This document shows, piece by piece, positions 1 to 9,708 of a stretch of DNA of 64,000 nucleotides. The stretch comes from Thiosocius teredinicola. Its GTDB lineage: Bacteria; Pseudomonadota; Gammaproteobacteria; Chromatiales; Chromatiaceae. Both the position numbers and the translations under genes were made by a program. The stretch covers positions 2,157,297 through 2,221,296 of the forward strand of contig NZ_CP019936.1 in the NCBI RefSeq assembly GCF_002009425.1. Direction: 5' to 3'. The notes beneath the pieces are model-generated. The model had not been told where the DNA came from, did no database searches, and saw only the letters and a program-made list of their open reading frames with translations. Numbering within the stretch: the first letter of the stretch is position 1; the number at the start of each line of letters is the position of its first letter.

Positions 1-248
1 GGATCAAGCGGTTGTGCCAGACCTTGCCAGTCGACCTCGCCGGCGAGCCAGGATGACAAACGGACGCGGTTGTAGGGTTCGTGTTGTTCGTCGCCGTAGA
101 TGATGACGGACTGCCCGGGCAGCCGCTGCAGCAACTCGCGAGCCACGCGCATACCGACCGGGCCGTTGCCGACGACCACGATGGGGGCGACCGGTGCCGA
201 TGCTTCGGCTGCCTGCGAGGGGCTCAGCGCTTCTGCGACCTGGCTCAT
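1..248 (-). CDS. NirB/NasB-type nitrite reductase large subunit (N-terminus only)
   Basis: The gene runs off the left edge, so only about 82 residues are seen. After a Ala-rich N-terminal extension of about 22 residues comes a Rossmann motif (VVVGNGPVGMR) that binds FAD. It is followed by YGDEQHEPYNRVRLSSWLAGE, the segment typical of the FAD/NAD(P)H module of assimilatory NADH nitrite reductase large subunits and of NasB-type electron-transfer subunits. The start at 248 is the first ATG after the leader terminator. The sigma-54 promoter and two-hairpin leader upstream are of the kind that control nitrate/nitrite assimilation, which supports the call. Other FAD-dependent pyridine nucleotide reductases cannot be excluded from the N-terminus alone. 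Confidence 0.7.
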   Translation of the reverse strand, partial: MSQVAEALSPSQAAEASAPVAPIVVVGNGPVGMRVARELLQRLPGQSVIIYGDEQHEPYNRVRLSSWLAGEVDWQGLAQPLD

Positions 249-313
249 GTGACTGCTCAAACTTCCACTACTGGCAAACATCAATGGGGCAAGCAACGGA
301 AACGGCGAACAAC

Positions 314-363
314 AAAAAAGGCACCGATGCAATCTGCGGTTACGCAGATGCAAGGGCGCCTTT
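314..363 (-). terminator. leader intrinsic terminator (attenuator)
   Basis: On the minus strand a long hairpin with outer arms AAAGGC/GCCTTT and a perfect inner stem ATCTGCG/CGCAGAT is followed by a run of six T. It ends about 66 bases before the ATG at 248 and directly follows the second leader hairpin. It would stop transcription unless an ANTAR protein binds the upstream hairpins. Confidence 0.75.
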
Positions 364-369
364 GCCTAA

Positions 370-418
370 TGACCAACGTTGGTCAACCAGATTGTGTTCG
401 CCGCAGCAACGTTGCTGC
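370..418 (-). promoter_or_regulatory. ANTAR-type two-hairpin antitermination element
   Basis: Two perfect 16-base palindromes lie 33 bases apart centre to centre. On the minus strand each folds as a five base-pair stem closing the same six-base loop AACGTT: GCAGC/GCTGC at 403-418 and TGACC/GGTCA at 370-385. Known RNA targets of ANTAR proteins (NasR, NasT, EutV) are two short hairpins with six-base loops carrying A at position 1 and G at position 4, which both loops have. The element sits between a sigma-54 promoter and an intrinsic terminator ahead of a nitrite-reductase-like gene, so a NasR/NasT-type regulator is the expected ligand. Confidence 0.75.
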
Positions 419-436
419 TTGCTGTCTAACGAAATA

Positions 437-451
437 GCAAATGCGGTGCCA
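437..451 (-). promoter_or_regulatory. sigma-54 (RpoN) promoter of the nitrite reductase leader
   Basis: On the minus strand the sequence TGGCACCGCATTTGC has the -24 GG and -12 GC dinucleotides exactly ten bases apart and matches the sigma-54 consensus TGGCAC-N5-TTGC. Transcription would start about 12 bases downstream, near 425, just before the first leader hairpin. A weak NtrC-like half-palindrome (GCACT-N5-AGGGC on the minus strand) lies at 572-586. Confidence 0.75.
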
Positions 452-664
452 GAACTTAAGATACGGATTAAATCGTCTGTTGTTCAACGGTTTAGCTTTG
501 GCGAGACGGTTCGCCCAGATGCGAACTACATTGCAAATTGAGCTAAGTCAGTGCACGTGATTTCGCCTTGGGCCCTCAAACAGTGCGCCTGTGCGGCGCG
601 ATCGCGTGGTGGCAGGCGCAATTGTGGCGCATCGAATACATGGGCACGGATACAATAGCGCGCT

Positions 665-2008
665 ATGTACGCAGACGATTTATTCGACGACCCGGACCGT
701 GCACTGCAGGGGCGCCCGCTGGCCGACCGTATGCGCCCGGCGACATTGCAGGAATACATGGGGCAGGAGCACCTGCTGGGTGAGGGCAAGGCATTGCGCC
801 GTGCGATCGAGACCGGGCGTTTGCATTCGATGATCTTTTGGGGACCACCCGGTACCGGCAAGACGACGCTTGCGCGTCTGTTGGCGGGTCGATCCGGCTA
901 TGCATTCGAAACCCTGTCGGCTGTGCTGGCGGGTGTGAAAGACATTCGCGCTGCCGTCGATAAGGCGCGCCAGATACGGGCGCAGAGCGGCAAGGGAACC
1001 GTGCTATTCATCGATGAGGTGCACCGCTTCAACAAGAGTCAACAGGACGCGTTTCTGCCGCACGTCGAAGACGGCACGCTGTTGTTCGTCGGCGCGACCA
1101 CCGAGAACCCATCGTTCGAGTTGAACAATGCGCTGTTATCACGTGCGCGTGTCTACGTGCTCAAGTCGTTGCAGCGTGACGCGATCGAGGCGTTGCTGAA
1201 TCGGGCCCTCAACGACACCGAGCGCGGGCTGGGTGAGCTGAAACTGAAGATCAGCGACACTGCGATGCAACTGCTGGCCGATGCCGCAGACGGCGACGCC
1301 AGACGTGCAATCAACCTGCTGGAGATTGCTGCGGATCTGGCAACGGACGGCCGAATCGACGACGAAGCCGTCGGCGAAGTGGTTGCGGGGCAGGTCCGGC
1401 GCTTCGATAAAGGTGGCGAGGCGTTCTATGACCAGATATCCGCCTTGCACAAATCCGTACGCGGCTCATCGCCCGACGGTGCGTTGTACTGGTTGTGTCG
1501 CATGCTCGATGGCGGTTGCGATGCTTTATATATCGCACGCCGGGTCGTGCGCATGGCATCCGAAGACATCGGCAACGCCGACCCGCGCGGCCTGGAACTC
1601 GCACTGAACGCCTGGCAGGTTCAGGAGCGTCTCGGCAGTCCTGAGGGGGAACTGGCAATCGCCCAGGCAGTCGCTTACCTCGCCTGCGCCGCCAAGAGCA
1701 ACGCGGTGTACAGCGCCTTCAACGAGGCGATGGCCGCTGCCAAGCAGTCGGGTTCGCTGGAAGTACCGATCCACCTGCGCAACGCACCGACGCGTTTGAT
1801 GAAAGAACTGGGCTACGGCAAAGCCTACCGCTACGCCCACGATGAACCTGGGGCCTATGCCGCCGGTGAGACTTATCTGCCCGACGAACTCGCCGCGCGT
1901 CGCTTCTATCATCCGGTCGACCGCGGTCTCGAAATCAAGATCGGCGAAAAACTCGATCAATTGCGCGCGTTGGATGAGAAGGCGGGCAAATCGCCGTCCG
2001 ACGGTTGA
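665..2008 (+). CDS. rarA: replication-associated recombination protein RarA (MgsA)
   Basis: RarA is a AAA+ ATPase related to clamp-loader subunits that acts at stalled replication forks in the cytoplasm. The 447-residue protein has Walker A GPPGTGKTT near residue 60, Walker B LFIDEVHRF near 117, sensor 1 GATTENPSFE, an arginine-finger segment LSRARVYVL, and the C-terminal tetramerisation domain with RNAPTRLMKELGYG. Length and motifs are those of the family. The start ATG at 665 is preceded by a -10-like GATACAAT about 15 bases upstream, so transcription may begin close to the start codon. It is followed by crcB after 70 bases. Confidence 0.95.
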   Translation: MYADDLFDDPDRALQGRPLADRMRPATLQEYMGQEHLLGEGKALRRAIETGRLHSMIFWGPPGTGKTTLARLLAGRSGYAFETLSAVLAGVKDIRAAVDKARQIRAQSGKGTVLFIDEVHRFNKSQQDAFLPHVEDGTLLFVGATTENPSFELNNALLSRARVYVLKSLQRDAIEALLNRALNDTERGLGELKLKISDTAMQLLADAADGDARRAINLLEIAADLATDGRIDDEAVGEVVAGQVRRFDKGGEAFYDQISALHKSVRGSSPDGALYWLCRMLDGGCDALYIARRVVRMASEDIGNADPRGLELALNAWQVQERLGSPEGELAIAQAVAYLACAAKSNAVYSAFNEAMAAAKQSGSLEVPIHLRNAPTRLMKELGYGKAYRYAHDEPGAYAAGETYLPDELAARRFYHPVDRGLEIKIGEKLDQLRALDEKAGKSPSDG

Positions 2009-2078
2009 CCGCCGAGGCCCCCTGTAGCCGGATGAAGGGTTCAAGTAGAATGCCGGGTTTCGATGATCGAGCGCCGAT

Positions 2079-2449
2079 TTGATCCAGACATTCGCGATTG
2101 CTGCCGGCGGTGCCATGGGCGCGTTAATGCGCTTTTGGATGTCCGGCGCCGTGTATGCGTGGCTGGGGCGCGGTTTTCCGTACGGCACGTTGGCGGTCAA
2201 CGTGGTCGGCTCGCTGGTCATGGGGTTTCTGTACATCGTGCTGATCGAGCGCTCGGCGCTCGGCGCCGAGTGGCGGGCATTTGCCCTGGTCGGTTTCCTG
2301 GGGGCTTTCACCACCTTCTCGACCTTTTCGATCGAGACGCTGAACCTGATCGAGCAGGCCGACTATGTCAAAGCGGCGTTGAATATGCTGATCAGCGTGG
2401 TCGCCTGCGTGGGCGCCGCATTTCTGGGCGTAATGCTTGCGAGGCAACT

Positions 2450-2453
<4 letters not shown>
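2079..2453 (+). CDS. crcB: fluoride channel CrcB (Fluc)
   Basis: CrcB/Fluc proteins are small four-helix membrane proteins that dimerise into a fluoride-exporting channel in the inner membrane. The 124-residue product shows the three family signatures: GGAMGALMRF near the N-terminus, NVVGSLVMGF in the second helix, and GFLGAFTTFSTFS, which contributes pore phenylalanines. The reading frame has no ATG near its start, and a TTG at 2079 gives the expected N-terminus. I see no fluoride riboswitch in the 70 bases upstream. The stop overlaps the next ATG (ATGA), which indicates translational coupling with the DUF190 gene. Confidence 0.92.
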
Positions 2454-4041
<1,588 letters not shown>

Positions 4042-4221
4042 TCGGTCGCCTGCTCAGCGATCCGCGAACAGTTTGTGCGGGTTGGTGTGCCAGCTGTCGG
4101 ATAGGGAAGGCATTCTGCGGCAGCCGAAATGGGCGAGGGCGCGTGCCTGTCTTACCAGTGAGCGGCGCTTGCTTTTATCGATGGGTTGGTCTCGGCCCAT
4201 CTTGTAGCGTCGATAGGAGAA

Positions 4222-4647
4222 GGTGGGTTCCCGCCGGGCAACCCGCTGTCCCCAATATTGAAAAGGGCCCCTGATGGGACCCTTTTGAATATGGCGGAGG
4301 GGGTGGGATTATTCGCGCTGCGCGCTCACCCTTCGGGCCGCCGCCGCGGTGCGGCGACGTTCTTGCCGCCTTTGGCGGCTGCGTCGAACCAGATGGGTTC
4401 TCACCGGGCACCCGCCATCCCCAATATTAAAAAGGGCCTCAGATGAGACCCTTTTTAATATGGCGGAGGGGGTGGGATTGACTCGGACCTTCCCTGGTCC
4501 TCGCCCTGCGGGCGCCGCAAGCGGCGTCAAGAAGGCTTCCTGCCTTCTTGTTCGAACCGATGGGTTCTCATCGGGCAACCCGTTGTCCCCAATATTGAAA
4601 AGGGCCCCTAATGGGACCCTTTTCAATATGGCGGAGGGGGTGGGATT
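4222..4647 (-). repeat. three-copy tRNA-Ser tail plus hairpin array
   Basis: Downstream of tRNA-Ser, on its strand, three blocks of about 89 bases (4559-4647, 4391-4479, 4222-4310) recur with periods of 168 and 169 bases. Each holds the last 19 bases of the tRNA gene including CCA (4629-4647, 4461-4479, 4292-4310, identical), a hairpin (4587-4628, 4419-4460, 4250-4291) and a shared flank ending in GAACCCAT or a close variant. The roughly 80 bases between blocks are unrelated. Hairpin 2 differs from hairpin 1 by paired changes that keep the stem. The arrangement resembles the E. coli tyrT locus, where the tRNA-Tyr end is repeated. Confidence 0.85.
4587..4628 (-). terminator. terminator-like hairpin directly after tRNA-Ser
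   Basis: Starting immediately after the CCA of tRNA-Ser, the minus strand reads ATTGAAAAGGGTCCC, a four-base loop, then GGGGCCCTTTTCAAT, a 15 base-pair stem with one G-U pair. It lacks a long U tail after the stem, so it may be a processing or 3'-protecting structure as well as a weak terminator. Related hairpins follow at 4419-4460 and 4250-4291. Confidence 0.65.
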
Positions 4648-4718
4648 CGAACCCACGGTGGGCGTTAACCCACGACGGTTTTCAAGACCGTTGCATTCAA
4701 CCGCTCTGCCACCCCTCC
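4629..4718 (-). tRNA. tRNA-Ser (anticodon TGA)
   Basis: The 90-base gene on the minus strand has a seven base-pair acceptor stem (GGAGGGG/CCCCTCC), an encoded CCA, a long serine-type variable arm (CGTGGGTTAACGCCCACC), a T loop GTTCGAATCC, and an anticodon loop CTTGAAA that reads UCN serine codons. No other tRNA lies with it. Its last 19 bases recur twice downstream. Confidence 0.95.
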
Positions 4719-4896
4719 GGCGATCGAGCGAGGGGCCGAAGGATACCGTAATTTCCTTATAATACAACCGTCTTTTGCGACTTGAATTGCCTTTGGCTTA
4801 GCCCAAGCTATCCGGTATCCTGTCCGGAACCTTCGATCCAGGGTTGGGTCTGAAGATCAGAATTCAACGCATCAACTGCCTGGGAGGCAATTTGCA

Positions 4897-5568
4897 ATGA
4901 ACCGTTACGAGAATGTTGTCGCACATAGTGGCGGCCAGGTGGAAGCCACCAGCAACAAGGTACTCAAGAACACCTACCTGCTGCTGTCCGCCACCCTGGG
5001 ATTCAGCGCGCTGATGGCGATGGTCTCAATGTACATCGGTGTGCCGCCGTTCACCTACCTGATCGCTGTGATTGTGGCGATGCTCATGGGTATCTTCGTT
5101 CTGCCGCGTACCGCCAATTCCGGCGCCGGCATCGGTGTGATCTTTGCGATCACCGGCCTGCTTGGATTCGGCCTGGGTGCGGTCCTCACGCTTTACCTTT
5201 CGTTGCCGAATGGCCCGCAGATCATCGCAACGGCTTTCGCCGGCACCGGCATCATCTTCCTCGGTCTGTCGGGTTACGCGCTGACCTCGAAGCGTGACTT
5301 CAGCTTCATGGGCGGCTTCCTGATGGCAGGCATGATCGTCGCGTTTCTCGCGATCATCGCCAACATCTTCCTGCAGATGCCGGCCCTGTCGCTGGCAATC
5401 TCGGCAGCCGTGATCATGCTGATGAGTGGTTTCATCCTGTTCGACACCAGCCGCATCATCCGCGGCGGTGAGACCAACTACATCATGGCGACCTACGGCC
5501 TGTACCTGAGTATCTTCAACATCTTCATTCATCTGTTGAACATCCTTGGGATCATGGGCGACGAATAA
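4897..5568 (+). CDS. Bax inhibitor-1 / YccA family membrane protein
   Basis: This 223-residue protein consists of about seven hydrophobic segments after a soluble N-terminal stretch of 25 residues, the layout of the BI-1/YccA (UPF0005) family of inner-membrane proteins. The family signature is seen in the last two segments, FDTSRIIRGGETNYI followed by YLSIFNIFIHLLNILGI. E. coli YccA modulates the FtsH protease; whether this copy does so is not shown here. The gene is preceded by a good ribosome site (GGGAGGCAA) and ends in a strong intrinsic terminator at 5589, so it appears to be transcribed alone. Confidence 0.9.
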   Translation: MNRYENVVAHSGGQVEATSNKVLKNTYLLLSATLGFSALMAMVSMYIGVPPFTYLIAVIVAMLMGIFVLPRTANSGAGIGVIFAITGLLGFGLGAVLTLYLSLPNGPQIIATAFAGTGIIFLGLSGYALTSKRDFSFMGGFLMAGMIVAFLAIIANIFLQMPALSLAISAAVIMLMSGFILFDTSRIIRGGETNYIMATYGLYLSIFNIFIHLLNILGIMGDE

Positions 5569-5588
5569 GGTCGGCCGGTAATACCTAG

Positions 5589-5619
5589 AAAAACCCCGGC
5601 CAGCGCGCCGGGGTTTTTT
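5589..5619 (+). terminator. intrinsic terminator after the BI-1 family gene
   Basis: A GC-rich stem CCCCGGC/GCCGGGG with a short loop is followed by six T. An A run on the 5' side would also allow some termination on the other strand. Confidence 0.9.
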
Positions 5620-5644
5620 GTGCCCTTGAGTCAGGAACCCCCCT

Positions 5645-5827
5645 ATGGATTGGATGCAGATTCTGGCAGTTGTTTTCGCTGTCATGATGCTTTTCGTGAT
5701 GTGGCCGGCGTACAAGCATTGGTCGGCCAACAGCCCGAAGGCGGAAAAGGGTGATTGGCAGGCTGTGATTCTGCCGCTGGCGGCCGTAGCGGCGCTGGTC
5801 GCACTGCTCGTGATGTCGGTACGCTGA
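5645..5827 (+). CDS. small two-helix membrane protein, function unknown
   Basis: A 60-residue protein with a hydrophobic helix at residues 5-22 (ILAVVFAVMMLFVMWPAY), a short charged loop with lysines and glutamates (residues 24-39), and a second hydrophobic helix at residues 41-57. It starts 26 bases after a terminator and has AGGAACCCCCCT before the ATG. I do not recognise a named family. The clean alternation of helix and loop and the codon use suggest a real gene. Confidence 0.6.
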   Translation: MDWMQILAVVFAVMMLFVMWPAYKHWSANSPKAEKGDWQAVILPLAAVAALVALLVMSVR

Positions 5828-6473
5828 ACGTTCGTTCATCGATTGATCGATCCTGGCAAACCGGCTGAACTCGGATACACGTAAGTCGGAGCCGCCAGTT
5901 CGATTGAATCGCAGATCCGGCCATGCTCACGCATGCGGCAAGGCGTGCTTCTTTGACTTACCAGTCCTACGTGCGGAAAACGGGCTACTCGGAATTCGTA
6001 TGGCGACCACGATTCGCCGTTGGGCGGTGCGACTCGATCGAGCGGCTTAGGCATAGGACAAAAGCCTGGACACCATAGTGGAGCGTATTGCGCCCATATC
6101 GGCACGGTCGATAGGTCGAACACGCGATATCCAAGCGTTTTGACCGCAGGGTGTTCTCGGGTGTCGACGACACCGGCAATTCTTCCCGGACCGATGCGTG
6201 TAGACGAAACGGTTGGCGTCTGGCGACTCTTCTGCGCGATGCCTTCCACCTTTTCGTTCGAATGATCGCCGCTGCGCCAATGGCGAGCCCCACAAAGTTG
6301 CAGGTAAGGCGAGTTGCGACTCATCCCGAAATCGCTGTTTTAGGTTGGCCGCATGCCGGACAGCGATTGGCGATTCAGAAGGCGCGGAGGTATGCACCCA
6401 AGTGCTCACCCCAGGGTCTTCAAGGGTGCTTGCGACGAGGTACGCAAAAGGCTGCACACGGCCGCAAAGTACC
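5828..6473. other. intergenic stretch of about 650 bases, nothing recognised
   Basis: No gene, tRNA or intrinsic terminator could be supported here. Open frames in both directions lack ribosome sites and family features. The sequence is not repetitive. A small RNA or degraded gene could be present but is not visible by eye. Confidence 0.5.
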
Positions 6474-6502
6474 TTGGCGTGCTAATATAAAAAAAGTAAT
6501 AA
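6474..6502 (+). promoter_or_regulatory. putative sigma-70 promoter of uvrY
   Basis: TTGGCG at 6474-6479 and TAATAA at 6497-6502 are separated by 17 bases of AT-rich sequence. They lie 35 bases before the uvrY start codon. Confidence 0.5.
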
Positions 6503-6537
6503 TCGCCCGGCTCAAAACTTCCGTTTATCTTCTGCCC

Positions 6538-7185
6538 ATGATCCGCATATTGCTAGTCGACGATCACGACCTGTTTCGTGCAGGGGTGCGCAGCATCCTG
6601 CAGAACCAGGATGGCATGGTTGTCGTCGGCGAATACTCCAACGGTGAAGACGCCGTCAAGGCGGTTAGGGACGATCCGCCCGACCTGATCCTGATGGACG
6701 TGAACATGCCCGGTATCGGCGGTATCGAGGCGACGCGCAAGATCCTGCAGATTGCCGCCGGGGTGAAGGTGATTGCGGTCACCGTGTTAAGCGATGACCC
6801 TTTTCCGAACCAGCTGCTGGATGCCGGTGCGCGCGGCTACATCTCCAAGGGCAGCGGGTCTGAGGAGATGCTGGAGGCGATCCGGGTCGTGATGAAGGGG
6901 CAGCACTACATCTCGAGCGACGTTGCGCAGAAACTCACGCTGGCGAACTTCCGCAGCGGCGGTGAGTCGTCGCCGCTCAGCACCCTGTCGGCTCGCGAGA
7001 TGCAGGTCATGATGATGATTACGCGCGGGCAGGGTACCCAACAGATATCGGATGCCTTGTTTCTCAGCCCTAAAACCGTCAGTACCTATCGACATCGTCT
7101 GTACGAAAAACTGGACGTCGCCAATGACGTCGAGTTGACGCATTTGGCGATCCGGCACGGTCTCCTCGACAGCTCCAACCAATGA
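6538..7185 (+). CDS. uvrY: UvrY/GacA-type response regulator
   Basis: A 215-residue NarL-family response regulator. The receiver domain (residues 1-120) has the acidic pair DDHD, the phosphorylated aspartate in LILMDVNMPG (about residue 54) and the lysine in YISKGSG. The C-terminal LuxR-type helix-turn-helix reads LSAREMQVMMMITRG and ISDALFLSPKTVSTYRHRLYEKL. Its place upstream of uvrC and pgsA is the conserved position of gacA/uvrY, the cytoplasmic partner of the BarA/GacS kinase that switches on CsrA-sequestering small RNAs. The ATG at 6538 is chosen because it begins the receiver fold; longer starts upstream have no homologous sequence. The stop overlaps the next gene by four bases. Confidence 0.93.
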   Translation: MIRILLVDDHDLFRAGVRSILQNQDGMVVVGEYSNGEDAVKAVRDDPPDLILMDVNMPGIGGIEATRKILQIAAGVKVIAVTVLSDDPFPNQLLDAGARGYISKGSGSEEMLEAIRVVMKGQHYISSDVAQKLTLANFRSGGESSPLSTLSAREMQVMMMITRGQGTQQISDALFLSPKTVSTYRHRLYEKLDVANDVELTHLAIRHGLLDSSNQ

Positions 7186-7817
7186 GCCTGGCGATGTTCG
7201 ATCCGGGCTGCCGGCGCTGTCCGCGGCTGGCGGGATTTCTTGATAGCGTCAAGGCCGATTATCCCGATTATCACTGTCGACCCGTGGCGCCGTTCGGCGC
7301 GAAACACCCGCGCGTGTTGGTGGTCGGCTTGGCGCCCGGGATGCATGGTGCCAACGCCACCGGCCGCCCGTTCACCGGCGACCATGCCGGCATACTGCTG
7401 TACCAGACACTGCACAAATTCGGGTTCGCCAATCGCGCGCAATCCGTGTCGGCCGACGACGGCCTGCGTCTCAAAAAATGCGCAATAACCAATGCGGTCA
7501 AGTGTCTGCCGCCGCAGAACAAGCCTGTCGGCAAAGAGATCAACACCTGTCGCGCCTTTCTGGCCGAGGAACTGCAGGCGCTCAAGGAAGGCAGCGTAGT
7601 GATCGCCCTGGGTTCGATCGCGCACAAGTCGATCGTGGCCGCATTGGGCGTCGCGCAGAAGGATGCGCCGTTTGCGCACGGCGCCGAACATCGGCTGCCG
7701 CGTGAGTTGACCTTGATCGATTCGTATCACTGCAGCCGCTACAACACACAGACCCGCCGATTGACGACGGAGATGTTCGAATCGGTTTTTGCGCGCGCCA
7801 AGGTGTTGGCCGGGTAA
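7182..7817 (+). CDS. uracil-DNA glycosylase, family 5 (UDGb) type
   Basis: A 211-residue base-excision enzyme. Family features are two N-terminal cysteines in CRRCPRL and further cysteines in KKCAITNAVKCLPPQNKP, which fit the iron-sulfur cluster of families 4 and 5, motif A GLAPGMHGANATGRPF, and the C-terminal motif SYHCSRYNTQTRRLT. The motif A histidine and asparagine point to family 5 (UDGb, also active on hypoxanthine in characterised members) rather than family 4. Placement between uvrY and uvrC in an ATGA-coupled arrangement adds a second DNA repair gene to this locus. Confidence 0.85.
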   Translation: MSLAMFDPGCRRCPRLAGFLDSVKADYPDYHCRPVAPFGAKHPRVLVVGLAPGMHGANATGRPFTGDHAGILLYQTLHKFGFANRAQSVSADDGLRLKKCAITNAVKCLPPQNKPVGKEINTCRAFLAEELQALKEGSVVIALGSIAHKSIVAALGVAQKDAPFAHGAEHRLPRELTLIDSYHCSRYNTQTRRLTTEMFESVFARAKVLAG

Positions 7818-7881
7818 GTCTGCCAAAGCGATAAAGCGCGATTCAGCTGAACAGCCCTGCGGCGCACAGTAAACTAGGCGC

Positions 7882-9708
7882 GTGACTGACGATAGCGCCA
7901 TCAAATTCGACCACAAGACCTTCCTGAGTAACCTGACCACGAGCCCGGGCGTCTACCGTATGCTGAACGCGGGCGACGAGATCATGTATGTCGGCAAGGC
8001 CAAGAACCTGCGCCGACGGGTCGGCAGCTATTTCACCCGCGCCAGCAATCGGCGTATCGCCAGCATGGTCAGTCAGATCCATCACATCGAGATCACGGCT
8101 ACCCATACCGAAGCCGAAGCGCTGCTGCTTGAGAATAATCTGATCAAGGAGCACCGGCCGCGTTATAACGTGCTGCTACGTGACGACAAGAGCTATCCCT
8201 ACCTGTTCCTGTCGGACGAAACATTCCCAAGGTTGGCTTTCCATCGCGGCGCACGCAAAGCCAAGGGGCGATATTTCGGCCCCTATCCGAGCGCCGGGGC
8301 CGTCAGGGATACGCTGAAGATGCTGCAGAAACTGTTCCCCGTGCGCCAGTGCGAAGACAGCTATTTCCGCAATCGTTCGAGACCTTGTCTGCAATACCAG
8401 ATCGAGCGCTGCACCGCCCCTTGCGTCGATTTCGTGACCCCCGAGGCGTATGCCCAGGATGTCCGCGATACCGAACTGTTTCTCGAAGGCAAAGCCTCCG
8501 ATGTCATCGAACGCTGGGTGTCCAAGATGGAACGGGCCGCAGAGGCTCTGGAGTTCGAGGAGGCTGCCCACCTGCGCGATCAGATCAGCAACCTGCGCAA
8601 GGTGCAGGAAAAGCAGTACGTCAGTGGCGAACGCGGCGATCTCGACATCGTGGCGGTCGCCAGTGATGGCGGCGTGGCCTGTGTCCAGCTGTTCTATGTT
8701 CGTCAGGGGCGAAACCTGGGCAACAAAGCCTTGTTTCCACGCACGGGCGACGGCGCCGATCCGGGTGAGATCGCATCGGCGTTTCTGGCGCAGCATTACC
8801 TGGGCAAAGCGGTCCCGCACGAGATCCTGGTAAACGTCGAGCCGGAAGATCGCGCGGTGCTGGAGGAATCGCTTAGCCTGCAGGCCGATCGCAAGGTGAG
8901 TATCCAATCCAAGCCTCGTGGCGAGCGCGCGCGATGGTTGAAGATGGCTGTTGACAATGCCGCGCTGGCCGTGGCCAGCCGCCTGGCCAGTGCCGGCGGT
9001 TCGCGTGCGCGCATGGATGCTCTGCAACAGGCCCTGGAACTGGACGAGCCGCCATCACGCATGGAATGTTTCGACATCAGTCACACCCAAGGCGATCAGA
9101 CCGTTGCCTCGTGTGTGGTATTCGTTGATGGTGCGTCGAGCAAGAGCGACTATCGGCGCTTCAATATCCGTGGCATTACAGCGGGTGACGACTACGCCGC
9201 CATGCGCCAAGCGCTCGAACGCCGTTACCAGCGCATACTGAGCGGCGAGGGCAAGTTGCCCGACGTGCTGTTGATCGACGGCGGTTTGGGGCAGCTGTCG
9301 GCGGCTGCCGACATCCTTGGCGAGCTGGGTGTTGAAGGCCCGCTGCTGCTGGGCGTGGCGAAAGGGCCGGACCGCAGGCCCGGTATGGAACAGTTGTTCT
9401 TGTTGGGTCGAAAAGAGCCTCTTATACTGCCTGCTGATTCACCTGCGCTGCACCTGGTCCAACAGATCCGCGATGAAGCGCACCGATTTGCAATAACCGG
9501 TCACCGACAGCGTCGCGGCAAAGCCAAGACGCGATCGGTACTTGAAGATATTCAAGGCATCGGGCCGAAAAGGCGCGCGCGGCTGTTGAAACAGTTCGGT
9601 GGCCTGCAAGGCCTATCACGCGCCGGAATTGAAGATATAAGTACCGTCGAAGGCATCAGTGACAAGCTCGCACAGGAAATCTATGCGGCTTTTCACGGCG
9701 ATAAATGA
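7882..9708 (+). CDS. uvrC: UvrABC excinuclease subunit C
   Basis: UvrC makes both incisions around DNA lesions in nucleotide excision repair. The 608-residue protein has the GIY-YIG nuclease domain at the N-terminus (GVYRMLNAGDEIMYVGKAKNL), a UVR motif in the middle (LEFEEAAHLRDQISNLRK), the RNase H-like 5' nuclease domain (MECFDISHTQGDQTVAS, LIDGGLGQLSAA), and C-terminal helix-hairpin-helix motifs (LEDIQGIGPKRRARLLKQFG). The start is GTG at 7882, which places GIY-YIG at the expected distance. Its TGA overlaps the pgsA ATG. Confidence 0.97.
   Translation: MTDDSAIKFDHKTFLSNLTTSPGVYRMLNAGDEIMYVGKAKNLRRRVGSYFTRASNRRIASMVSQIHHIEITATHTEAEALLLENNLIKEHRPRYNVLLRDDKSYPYLFLSDETFPRLAFHRGARKAKGRYFGPYPSAGAVRDTLKMLQKLFPVRQCEDSYFRNRSRPCLQYQIERCTAPCVDFVTPEAYAQDVRDTELFLEGKASDVIERWVSKMERAAEALEFEEAAHLRDQISNLRKVQEKQYVSGERGDLDIVAVASDGGVACVQLFYVRQGRNLGNKALFPRTGDGADPGEIASAFLAQHYLGKAVPHEILVNVEPEDRAVLEESLSLQADRKVSIQSKPRGERARWLKMAVDNAALAVASRLASAGGSRARMDALQQALELDEPPSRMECFDISHTQGDQTVASCVVFVDGASSKSDYRRFNIRGITAGDDYAAMRQALERRYQRILSGEGKLPDVLLIDGGLGQLSAAADILGELGVEGPLLLGVAKGPDRRPGMEQLFLLGRKEPLILPADSPALHLVQQIRDEAHRFAITGHRQRRGKAKTRSVLEDIQGIGPKRRARLLKQFGGLQGLSRAGIEDISTVEGISDKLAQEIYAAFHGDK

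Noticed and set aside
2009-2078. Fluoride riboswitch upstream of crcB
   Set aside because: The 70 bases before crcB do not show the conserved riboswitch pattern.
4309-4767. Open frame of 152 codons on the minus strand through tRNA-Ser and its repeats
   Set aside because: It overlaps the tRNA and the hairpin array and encodes no recognisable protein; the repeats explain the lack of stops.
6151-6537. Long N-terminal extension of the uvrY frame
   Set aside because: The receiver fold begins exactly at the ATG at 6538, and upstream codons show no family similarity.
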